From: Lycocorax pyrrhopterus obiensis
Lineage: Eukaryota > Chordata > Aves > Passeriformes > Paradisaeidae
Direction of reading: 5' to 3'
DNA: 64,000 nt
NCBI GenBank assembly: GCA_014706295.1
Contig: JACSVZ010000002.1
Coordinates: 105,444,047-105,508,046 of the forward strand
Positions 47,201 to 59,800 of this stretch are shown piece after piece. The notes beneath the pieces are model-generated. The model ran no database searches and was not told the DNA's origin. It saw nothing but the letters and a program-made list of their open reading frames with translations. The position numbers and the translations under genes are program-made. The first letter of the stretch is position 1. Every line of letters begins with the position of its first letter.

Positions 47201-50200
47201 GTGTCCTGGTTTCCAGTGGGATAGAGCTGGTTTTCTCACTAATAGCTGGTATAGAGCTGTTTTGGATTTAGAATGAGAATAATGCTGATAACTCATTGAT
47301 GTTTTAGTTGTTGCTAAGCAATGTTTAGCAACAAAGCCAAGGACTTTTCAACTTCTTATACCACCCCATCAGGCTGGGGGAACAAGAAGTTATGAGGGGA
47401 CACAGCTGGGAGAGCTGACACATTGACCAAGGGGATATTCCATGCCATATGACATCATGCTCAGTATATAAATAACCTAGGGGGGAAAGAAAGCTGGCCG
47501 GGGGCTGCTGCTGCTTGGAAACTGCCTGGGCATTGGTCTGCGGGCAGTGAGTGACTGCACATCTCTTGTTTTGTCTATTCAAATTATTATTTCCTGCCCC
47601 CCTGCACAGTTCTATCCCCCATCCCATGGAGGGGCATTAGGGTGAGCGAGTGGCTGTCTGTATTGAAGCTGCCTGCTGGCTTAAACCAAGACAGTCCTGG
47701 TTCTGTACGAACTTCCACCACATGGGTCACATGCACCTGACTTAATGTGCATCTCTGGATAACTGCTGGTCATCCAGGTCATCATAAATCACCTCCAACA
47801 GGCCTACTTCCCTCAGGTACTGATACATTTTCCAAGGTGCTCCACTTGCCTGGGTGACATCTTCCTTGAAGGAGTATCTTTCCTTCACACCTGACATGAG
47901 TCACCTCCACAGGTTGAGGACTTGTGTCACTTTTCCAATCACTCTGTCACTGCCCCCTTTCCTAGAAAGGGATCCTACCTGCTTGGCTTCCTTACCCTAT
48001 AATTCCAGGCCACTGGCCCTATTATTACCTCAGCATTGGAGCAGGCTGGTGACAATGTGTTCACCTGGAGAGCAGCTGAAATCTTTTTGTATACCTCACA
48101 GCTCGCTCAGGGATAGGGATTGGGTGGGTACTGCCTCATTTATGAATTCTTCATCTCCCTCCTCCCCAGTCAGCAGCTACCTCTCCTCTTCCTCCTGGTC
48201 TCTCATGACAGCCCTGCTTCAGAGTAGTCTGTCTTGTCTACATCTTTCTCCTGCTCCCTCTTGGAAGAAACTCCTTCATCCCTTACTAAATGAGCTGACT
48301 TTTGCTTCCAATACTTGCTCTTGTGTATACGGGTGACTCACACCAGCACAGGTTGGTTCTTTGGTTCAGCAGTGGCGCCACTCACAGGAGTTGCAGCAGC
48401 TCCAGCGCCTTTTCTTTTGTTGTCAGATCCAGGGGCCTTCTCTTCCCCTTGAGGGTACTGGATAGTGCTGAACAGAGCTCATTAGGCCTGGGCCAGGCCC
48501 CACCACCTTGCAGTGATTTCTGTCACTCTGGAATTGCCAGCATGACAGCACACTTTTTCCAAACATTTTATTAATTTTTCAGGATTCTGCACTTGCTTAG
48601 GAGTGAAATTCCAAAATGTTGGAGATGCCATCTATTCTAGTGCTTGCCTATACTATTGCACATACCCTGCCACTCGTATCTATCCAGCCTTGGGGCAGAT
48701 CTCTGGGTGGTATCCATAAACAGTTGTTTTACCGTAAACAAGACCTGAAACACATTCAAGAGATGCAGCAAAAGAACATCCAGATTTGATATCCTGATGA
48801 TATTCGAAATTCTCAAGAGCTAATTAGCCTGGAGGACAAGGGGATGATGGAAGAAGGTATCTCCCACATGGATTTGCTCTCTGCCGAGAAAAGGCAAAAG
48901 GTGTAACTATGAATAGTTTCCTATAGATGGCTCCCAAAGTGTGGAAATGATGGCAATGCTGAGTACCAACACCAGCTCAGACGCACTACCAGGAATTCTA
49001 TCATATCATAAGACAGTGTTACGAAGTACAACAAAATGCTAACCTTAGCCCAGTCCCCAGAGGTGATAAACAGCACAGCAGGGAACATATACAGCAAGTT
49101 TAGATGTTGCATAATGCAGCTCTGAGAACATTCAAAGCAGTTCTGAGAGCAAATAAATCAACATTGCGACCAGAGACTATCAAACTAATAGCATAAATGC
49201 TTATAATGAATTTCCTTTATTATGCTCTGGTCAGATCTGTTGTTATCTCAACGCTTTATGCTCTGCTCGTTGTGGGGTGCCATAAAGGACTGTTGTGGTT
49301 TAACCCAGCAGGATAAACATCACATATCTGCTCACTCACCCCCTCCCCAACCCAAATGGGATGGGGGATAGATTGGGGGGATAAAAAAGGTGAAATGGGT
49401 GGGTTGAGATAAAGGCAGTTTAAATGGGCAGAAACACAGGGGGAAATAATAATAAAAGAACCACAATCATCAAAACAAGTAATGCACAGCACAGGAGCTC
49501 ACCACCCACTGACTGATGCCCCATCAGTTCCTGAGCAGCAGCCTCCAGACAGCTTTCCCTTGGTTTATGTACAGAGCATGACACCACATGGTATGGAATA
49601 TCCCTCTGGACAGCTGGGGTCAGCTGTCCCAGCTCTGTCCCCATCCCAGCTTCTTGTGCCACAAGGCACAGAAAGTCTTTAACTTATTGTAAACACAGCT
49701 TAGGCACAACTAAAACATCAGTGTGTTACCAACACTATTCTCACTCTAATCCAAAATACAGCACCATACCAGCTTCTAGGAAGAAAATTAGCTCTATCCC
49801 TGTGGAAACCAGGACAACAAACAAAACTGGTTAATGAATAAGAGAGCCCAACAGGCAGCAAATTACAGGAGTTCATCCTCCAATGAGACCATCTATACGG
49901 AAGAAAGATCCCATGACATTCACCAAGAGCTCACATAAACTAGCAAAGCCAACGCACCTGCATTCGCTCGGTTGTGCTGGAAAGGGAGCTGGCTTTGTGG
50001 ATGAGGTATGTGTGCTCCATATACTCTGTGAGTCGCTGTAGGAAGCTCAGTGGCTCGTTGAATATAACTGGCATTGTGATCTTCGACAGCTCCTGATGCA
50101 CAAATGAAATTCGTGTTAAAAGCTGAATGATTAGATACACTGACCCGCAGTAACCCAAGTGTAATTGGCTTATTACAAAAATAAATGATGCTCTTAAGTG

Positions 50201-53200
50201 CTAATGCAATGTGCTTGACCTGGCTCTGCTAATACTGAAAGGACAAAACCCTTATAAAGCTCAATAAGCAGAGCTGTGCTGGCATGAAAGCTACTTTTAA
50301 AACAAAAAGAAAACCAAACATCAAACTTCCTTTCAATGAATGCATTAAGAAGGTGAGATGAAACAATGGAATGAAATATTAAGGACCCTTTTAAAGATTA
50401 AGTTATTTATTACTCCATAAATAGATATAGACCATCTAATTACTTAAACATATTATCTTTTTTTGGAGGCAGGTGGGCAAATGTGGGGGAGGAGAATGAG
50501 AAAGGACAGGGAAACATGGCAGTACAAGAGTAAAACCAGGGATTTTGTATTCTGAAGAAAAAAGGGGGTTTGTAACAGGAATAAGAATTTAAAGGAAGCC
50601 CTACAGTTTGGATGCTGTTTGTTCTCTCTTCCCATTTTTAAAAAGCATGCTCTCTGAATGCATAACACAGCAATGGTTTAAACTGCCTGCAGCAGCAAAT
50701 TGAAGGGGTGGAAGTGTGACTGCTGGACAAGTGTGCGGCCAACAGCACCGTCCTGAGCCGTAACAGCAGCACCTGGCACCAGGAGCCTTGGCCAACGCTT
50801 CAGTACAAGCCACTGCAAGTTCTGCTGCCCCCCACAACTACAACTTCTGTGCACCAATGGCTGCAAAGCAGAATTAAGACCCTTTTTCCCTGCACACACC
50901 CTATGCGAGACAGGCTTCCAATCTGTTCTTTGTATTTTATAACACTTTTCCACGAAAGCCACTGTGAGAAGCCTCAGACACTTCTCATCAACTCGGGAGA
51001 CTTGGAGCTGCTGATGCAGGCATTCCCCAGCATTTCCACACCTCAGCGCTTGGTGCTGCTCCTAACTACACCAAGGGGAGGAAGAGAAAACAACAACTAA
51101 AACCACAAACCTTCCCTTCTGTAGACTACTGTTAGAGACTGACAGAGGTTTAGCAGCAACAAGTATTTGCAGCCTATTGTAGGATCTAACGGAGACAAGA
51201 ACTCTTCTCAATTCACACTTAGCTGGAAGCAGATTAGGTGCCAACCAGCTAATTCTGATCTGGCCACCATCTGGTCAGTAACTCCATGGAAGGGGGAAGA
51301 CTCATATGCTAAGGGGAAAGGACGAGCAAAATGAAAGTGGTTGTTTTTTTGGTGTTGTTTTGTTTTTTCCAGAGTAAAAATAAATAAAAAACCCCCACCA
51401 AACTGCTACCACAAAGTACTTACAGGGTTAAAGTCAAGAGAACATGCTTTTACTTAAAGAATATTGCTCTGACCAAGTCTTACCTTCTTAAATTGTGAAA
51501 GCAAATAAAGCGTAAGCAACAAATTAAAAATAAATAAACTAAAACAAACAAACCAAACAACCCCATAAACAAACAAACAAACACACACAAAAGACCTCTC
51601 CTCCCAAACAAGTTTTCATTTGGGCCTCAAATAAAACAATCACTCCCCGTTTTTTATCATAGCTTTCTGATTACTTACCATGCCAATACATTTTCTTAAG
51701 ATACTCCAGATACTGAAGTCATTTCTAGAAAACATCGGAGATGGCAAGCTTGTTCTGTGGAAAGGAAGAGGGGAAAAAAGCAGAAGAAAAGTTTTCCAAT
51801 ACTAACCATGACTAAGAAATACAAATGCTCATTTATGAAAGTAACAGTTTCCCAATTTTTAAATTAAAAAGAGCCAGGGGGAATGACAGTGCTACTTTGA
51901 AGCACTTAAACTGTTTTACCTGCACAGAAACATTAATTTCTCCAAAACCAGAACTATTAATTTTGCATAACACCAGAGGAAGAGAATGTTTACAGCAGTC
52001 ATCAGAACAGTTTTCACAATGGCACCTTTAAGACATTTAATTGTGTCTTTTCTTTGTGAGAAAACAGAAGTTAAATCTGAATAGGCATTTAAGTATGTTC
52101 ACTATGTCTGAACAGATCTGAGAGTTAAACAGTGGGGCTGTTACGAGGTTTTTTGCTAGTTACCTTTATACTGACCATGAAGGGCCACAATATTTACGAC
52201 CCATATTAAAAACAGCCCTCAGGAACAACACAAAAAATCAGCATCATTTAAGAAGAGAAAACAGAGCAGCATGTTTTACAGGGGGCTGAAATACCCCAAA
52301 ATAAGTCATAAGCATACTTCCAAGGACCAACATCTAGGCTGAGAACACAGCATATGTATTTCTCAGCCTTATGGGAAATCAGGCACAGAGTCTGTTCAGT
52401 TTTCTTACTGCTACTGACCAGCTCAACTGTTAATCAAATTTACTTCTAGAAAGGCATAATTATTGGTCAAAGTCCGTTGTCCATAACACTAAAATTCATT
52501 TTTGGATCATGAAGCTATTGCCAAAGAGCAAAATTCACAATTTTTCTGTTCTTATCAATAGATAAAAATTACCTAGAGGTCACTCAAACTGCATGAACTA
52601 TTAGTTTCAAAGTTTAGTTAACTCTAAATGATCATGTTGCCCTCCTAACCAAGGTTGTTTTGTCTCTGCTCAAGGCAGCTAAAGCAATCTTTTTTAGAGA
52701 GTGTGAACAGGCTGTACCTTCCTTCTCTACCCCACTTTTCTAATAAACAGAAACATTGCCAAGAGAAAAAAAATACTCAGGCTAAATTGTTTCAGTAGCC
52801 CTGCTTGCTGTGCTACCTCCCCTACTTCTCAGCTGCCACTGAAACACCTTTACCAGGGCAGATGCTTCAGTTTTCAGGAAGAACAAAACCAAAAAATGTT
52901 TCTTAAAATAAAACAAGCCCCATCCCATCAAAAACCCAGTCATATGACTGAACTCCTCATGGTAGCAAACTACTGTGTCAGCAAGTAGCTACAAGCCCAA
53001 CACTGACTTGTTTTACTCTGCTCCCCTGCAGAGGATGAGTGGGTAGGAGGATTTATTTTAACTGACCAACGTACCACCACTCACTCCCTATTCCAACTTT
53101 TCACTGAGACAAAAATGTTTTGTCAAACAGATCATCCTGAATAATATGAAATATATATAATATATACTTCTGTGGATGTTTTGATACAAATGTCCAGGAG

Positions 53201-56200
53201 AGGACAGTGTCCACCAACTATTCAGTCTTACCTTCACTTGTAATGTTTACTTGTTTTTCCTGTATATCCTTTAATGCAGGCAGTCAGCAGAGTGGATATT
53301 TGTGTTTAAGTAAGCCATTCCGCATGTTGAACACATTAACCCTTAGTTTGCTGAAGTGTGCACAGGAATTGCTTTCCTTACATACTAAAACTTACATTTT
53401 CATGAAAGTTAACCTGCCCTTTTGTTCAATTTGTTTAATCACTTGAAACCTGGCATTCAGTTTCAGTCACTCATCCATATTTGTTGCCTATATCAGTCAA
53501 ACCTGCTATGAGAGTCAGTTCTCTCCTCCCTCTACAACACACACATACTGAAAAAACAAAGCAGTTTCAAGCCACCAAGGAAGATCCCAGGGACAAGTAA
53601 GGACATGTGGAAAAATGACAGGCAGCCAAGACTTGAGGCCTACTAACCTTGACATACTCCCTGTGATTAAACAAAAGGTTTTTGAATGCAGAAACTTCCC
53701 TCCAGATGTCAATTTCAAAAACAAGTCAGGAAGTTAATTTTAGCTTTAAGTGACAAAAACATCTGCTGGCATTTCTGTGCAGTAGAACAGATGAGATGTA
53801 TTTGGGATCCTTTACTTAAACAAAAACACTTGTCCAAAGCATTAGCTATTACACATCAACTACTACAGGAATCTTGTGGGGAAGGAGACATATGGAGTGA
53901 AAAAGGCATGTTTAGCTTGCTCTTCATGCCAGCCTGAACAAACAACCTCCTGGCTGCCACGAAGTTGAACACCAACGTGTTTGCATTCTGAAAGGCCCCC
54001 AATGCAGGGACCAAAGGGAAAACTGACTACAAAACTCAGCAAGAAGAGAGAAACAGCAATGACACATGAATGTAAAATGTTGGCACTTAATACAGAACAT
54101 TTTTATGCAATGGAGTTTTTATCGGTTTGCTTGTTTGCTTGGACGTTTTTGAGGGATGGTTTTTTCTTTTCCTTTTTTTTTAAAGTTTGACTCAGATTAA
54201 AAAATTCCCTCTTAAAAAGAAATTATTTGAATGCTTCCAGATTATTTACTGTACTACTCTCTCAAATCCTTTCCCAAGAAGTGTACAAAAATTAGGTCCA
54301 CTCTCAAAACACTCTGTGAACAATCAGTAGGATGCAAACTACCTAAAAAAACCAGCAGATTATATGTGGTACTGGCTTCTTCTATCTGTGTATGCACCTT
54401 CCAACACTTTTAATTCCTTGGAACCAACAGATTTATTCCTACATTTCCAAACCCAAAGCATGTATGCTCCCCCTGCCAAGCAAAAACCAACCTCCACTTC
54501 TGAGTGGAAAACTCTCAACCGCTCAAATAATATTTGAGGTGCAGATGAGAGCTCAGGTTGTCTAGATGAAGACAGGAAATAATCTTATTTAAACTGATGG
54601 CTAAACAGTGTTAGGTACTCTCATGTGCAACCTAAAGGCAACTACAGATCCTCTACTCATCGGAAGGTATCAACATTTTAAGCAAAAGAAATTAATCTGG
54701 TCTATTTTCTAAGCAACTTGTTTCCACATGGTTAATACAAATGGAAGGTTTAAAAAAAAAGCTATAAGCAAACTCAAGGTTGTAAGGATGGAATTAAGTG
54801 ATGTCAAAACATCACTTAAACATCTGAACCCCTCACTTTGCATAGCATCAAGAAATTATAGTTTTTGCTCTGAAAAGGACACAGGTGGCATCACAAACAG
54901 TGCCTGTCTGACCACACGCACATAGTTGGAACCAGCCCTCAGACAAAAAGAGGCACAAATTGGAGCCAGCAGCTCCAGGCAGGTAACACAGTTCTGAAGT
55001 CACATGAAACAGATGCTGTAACAGGCCAAACATGGCTACTGCTGATAGCCTCAGAAAAGAGGCTAAAAATATCACACATCTCCCATCCCCTGAGAAGGTT
55101 CTCTTGGAGGTAAAGTTTAAATCATCTGAGATTCTGGGGAGAAAAAGTTTGCATCAATATATTTGGGGACAACTCCCAGTGTGACACCAAAGTGCCAGGT
55201 AAAAAAGTCTAACATTACAGCTCAACCTATAATATTGTTATAGTCATTTATTTCCATAAAATACAGCCATATATTCTATAGCCACTTAGTCACATAAAAT
55301 ATGGTCATACATTCTGATCTAAATGCAAAACAGATGAAGAAAGTTTCCACTTTGCTTTAGCAGTAAATTACTAGCCGATTTATGCACTCATTTTACTCCA
55401 AAATCCTATGCTCTCTTTACCACTAAAAGGCAGCTCAGAGAAACAAGTGATGCAGAGGTACTGGTTTATTACTTTTCGTTACTCTTTATAAAATCAGGAG
55501 ATCTGAAATGCTGCTCCAGTCACCTGCCCCCTGCAGTTCTGACAGCACAGTGCAGCATTATGAGAACTTGCCCAGTAACTTCTTTTTTATAGTAAACAGA
55601 AGACCAAATCCTGTTAAAACGCCTCAATACAATGCAAGTCAACATGCACCATCATTTTCATGTTGATTATGTACTGTATCCTTTCTCCTCACTGTTTCCA
55701 AGGCAATGAAGGCAATTCAGATGTTCACCTTCACCTACTGCTTCCCCCTCCACTCCTGAACTTCCTGCTCTAATTAGGGAAGGCACTTAGCCAAGGCCAT
55801 AAATACCATCTTGCTAATAGCACAAGAGCAAAGCAACATGCTTAGTCAGCTGCTTTATGTTATCTCCCCAAAACACCCATTACTCCACCCAAGCTCTCAT
55901 TTGCCTTAGTCTTTGCCTAGTATGAGACATGCACAGGCTGACCCTTGAAACATCAGGTCTGACACTACCACGCACTTCAACAGTTACTGCAATTTAACTA
56001 TTTAAGATACCAAGTAATTAAAACCTATCTAGCTTCCTTCTGTAAAATTAAATACTATTTTCCCGTTTTTACAGAAATCTGGTGTCCCCATCATCATCCT
56101 GTACCTCCAAAACACTTCCAGAACAGTCTCTTTGAAACATGCTGAAGTCTGGCTTTATCTGTAGCACAAATGTTATATTGCCCTTTCACTGAAACTGGAG

Positions 56201-56816
56201 AACTGTGGTGTCTGTTACATCTCATTAACTCCAGACCTATTGTCCTCCTTTATCAGCAAGGAAACAAACAAAAATGGATCATCTGACAACACAAAATAAG
56301 CACATAAAACATGGATGAGACTTTTAGAATAAGACTCCCTTTGTTCACATTTGAGTTTCTGATGCCAGGCTAGCAATATTTTTCATTCATTCCTGATAGC
56401 AACAGCAGGATCAAATGACTCGAAATTAAAGAGGCAATAGGAGGTATAGGTCATTAAAGATACATGAAGGAATTAAAATCCACATAGATTTCAATAAAAT
56501 CTAATAAAAAACAAGTGTGTCCATTTTTAAACAGCACATTATATTTCGTTTTTACTTATTTAGATTGGATCATCAAGATGCAAAGGAGCACACCAACCCT
56601 GGAAAAACATTCTTTATAAAATCATAGCACAACCAATTACTTGTCAATCATCCCTAACAAAGTTTTAAAAGTTTCCTGTTAGCTTTTCAGAGATTCCTGT
56701 GGTCTCTTACCATTAATGCATATTATAAAACTTTAAGAATGGACAACATCCTACCTGTGTTTTTTGATTCCATTTGACAGCGACTCCCCACTGCCACACA
56801 CCTTTTCTTCAGACAT
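35181..56816 (-). CDS. OSBPL1A: OSBPL1A short-form (ORP1S-like) reading frame from an internal ATG
   Basis: The ATG at 56816-56814 opens MSEEKVCGSGESLSNGIKKH. The spliced frame from here through twelve exons is 1314 nt: 437 codons plus stop. That is the length I know for human ORP1S, which starts at the equivalent Met. ORP1S is essentially the bare ORD and in mammals is made from its own promoter and 5' exon. Position -3 of the ATG is A, a fair start context. The short-form promoter is not identified here. Confidence 0.75.
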
Positions 56817-59800
56817 GCTTGAAGTTATAGTATCTTTTGAATCCATGCTATCCTCTAATGAGTAGGCTGCTGTTGTTTCAAACCCACTTAATGATTTTTC
56901 AGATTCCGAATCTGCAAAAGAGCAGGTGCATGTTAATGAATCTACCGCCTGTGCTAGACTTCAGTCACTGACAGATCTCCCCTCCTCGTACAAAACTGAA
57001 ACCTAAGTAGCCTACTGTGTCCTGATGACAGCATCCATTTGGTAAGTAACTAGTACTGCCAGAGACCGCTGCAGCCCAGCATCTAGATATAAAGAAATTG
57101 CACAATAAGCAAGACCACTATACATCAAAAATCCTCTATTGAGCTGAGCCAAAATCTGGCATTTTTATTAAATTGAAGCTACTAGACCTTGCTTAGGACA
57201 AGAGCCAGTGCCATACAGATGCCAGCACCCTACCAAACAGAAAGGTACCTTGAATAATGACTCCTTCTTCAGATGGGTCTAAGTTCTTAAGACACTCAGT
57301 GCTGTTCCCCAGCCTTCACTTCCTAACTCACTGAACAAGTATCAAAGAACAGGAGGATGTATCATATAGATAACACGAACCACGTAGGTCCCAGCAAAGT
57401 CTAGGTGATAAGCTTACCAATCAACAAGATAAACTTTGTACTGTGGAAGGCAGGTTAATAGTACAATACACATCACACCTCAAACTAAACCCAACATCAA
57501 CAACAACACCTTCCTTCCAACCAGTGTTTTAGTCAGGTAGTGCTTGTCCAGCTCTGGAGAAGAAACAGTCTTGCCCCAAATCAAAAAGTACAAATTTCCA
57601 GGGAAAGGCTGTATTTTTGTGTTAGGTTTTCTTTCAAACCTGGCAAGACTGTCAAAAGATTCTCCAATTGCAACTTCCAGGAAGTGAGGGAACAGCTCAA
57701 GTCATCAACTTCTATCTCATTTGAAAAATCCTATAGCAGAAACCAGGTACCACACTGAACGGTAAACAGCTTAATGCAAGCCTCACTGCTTCTGAAAAAC
57801 GTAGACCCAAACTATAGTAGACACTATGCCTGCCATGTACTGCTTCCAGCACATGCTATTGCTCTTGGCTGCAAAACGCCAGAGAAATAATTGCAAAATT
57901 AGCCATTCTCTCACACACTCGTTCTCATTCAAAACCAGTAATCAAAACCTGCTGAAGTAGCAGCCCATCCAAAAGAATATCTCACTCACAGCTGTCTACT
58001 GCCAGGTGCTTTCTTGTTTTCTCTTTAAAAATCTATGCCAGTAGTTTTTCCAGAACACGTAAATTGTATATTGCTTTGCTGGAGGGTGTTGTATATATAT
58101 ACATATAGTGACAAGAGGACTTCCTACCACATCCAGATTACATAAGGGTCAGAAACAGGACAAAATCCTGATGAATGGATGAGCTGTGTCACAATGTCTT
58201 CATCCTTTCTAGAGAGAGATCTAGAAGCATAAAGGAGATCTTTCCTTTCATTTAAAACATCCATGTCTATCCTTGTCAAGACAGTACTGAAATCAAGCCA
58301 GTTGCTAGGGAATGAAAAGAACTGCCAGCTGGTGCTAAGGATATGTTAAAAAAGTGGACTGGCACTCCAGAGAATCTTCTCACAATTTTCCCCAAATTTG
58401 TCAGTCTAGTTCTGTGCCAAGTTATGATATAACATATCAAAGCATTGGTTTGGTGGGCACTATATTTAACAAGTAGGGTAAGGAAAACCATTTTTACTTG
58501 GGACAAGTCTGTTACATAAAATACAGATTTGTCCAGAGATCCTAAGCCCAGGTAGCCAGGAAAACACGGTTTTCCTGCATATCCAAATATTGCAGAGGAA
58601 GAGACACTCTAGGGGTGTAACACAACTTGGGCCTCAGCTTCCTGACCACATGACAATCTATAAATCCCCTCGGGGTAGGTATTCCACCTCTCTTTGGAAA
58701 GAGCTGCTCAACTGTGCCAACAGTTACCGTGACAAGAAGAACATGAAGCCAACCCAGCAACACGAATGAAAAGACCTACTCCTGTAGGGTCCTTTCTTCT
58801 CTTGTACCATCCAGGACTGTCTTACTTTCAGACAAGTCATAGAGTGCAAATTCCCTCAATCTGAGTTTCTGCAACAGACCCAGGACTCCAGAGGCAGAAA
58901 GGCAAGAACAGATAAGCTTCACCAGAACTGCCTGTCACTCTTGGATATGCTTCTCAGTATTTACAAAGATTTTTAAATACCACACACATTCAGATCTCCT
59001 CATGCTGGCCTTACAGTGCCAAGAGATGATTCTGCAGGACTGAGCTCCGCACCTGCAAACCTCTCCAGAGCTGGAGACACTGACCAGACAGCCCTCTCCA
59101 GGGCACGTGCCTTACCTAATGCAACAATCCATGCTGTAGCAAGAAATTGCTCTCTAGAGAAACCTCACCCATTTTCCTGAGAAATTGGGAAAGTATGTCT
59201 ACAACAGCTGCTGCCATCAAAGATGTCAGTCTCCAAGCCCTTAACCTCAGCTGCCCCCTTTAACCCAATGCACTTAGCAAGCTTTGAGAGTTTGTTACGG
59301 TGTCAGAGTGAACAAGCCTAGTACTGTATTGTGAGCACAGATCAACAGGCAACTCAAACCGAGCTCTTCCCTGTGCACTTGCAGCGAACTCTTTTCTGAA
59401 TTAAGATTTGCATACTCCCCCGTCACTGCAAAAAAAGATTTATATTCACAAGTTTCTACAGAGCAGCTGTCAAACAGATGACTAGGAGAAAATGAGGAGT
59501 TTTTTTTAATTGAACTTAAGGGGTTGTGGGCTGAGAGGGGGGAGAAGGAATAAGAGTCTCTGTTCAGAAGCCAAAATTTTAAATGATCTCTGAGACAAGA
59601 CCAGGCTGACTAAGGAGCTCTCCAGCTCATGAAACCTGAAAGAGTAACTGTACAAACACCAGCTACATTTTGCAAGAGCGGGAAAGCAAGGGGAAACAGC
59701 AGAAGCAATGACAGAAACTTAACTCAAGGGACCTCATTTCCTATTGCAACAACTGGTAAGTCTTCAGATGCAGATGGAAAAGTTTGGCCATCGTTTTTGA

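Larger units (their letters stand above)
47123..49957 (-). other. OSBPL1A intron occupied by a rearranged endogenous retrovirus
   Basis: Of its 2.8 kb, about 2.6 kb (47202-49816) is retroviral: a plus LTR, minus gag and leader, and a minus LTR. Confidence 0.85.

Noticed and set aside
47854..48336. A 160-codon plus-strand open frame in an OSBPL1A intron
   Set aside because: It is antisense to the retroviral gag remnant.
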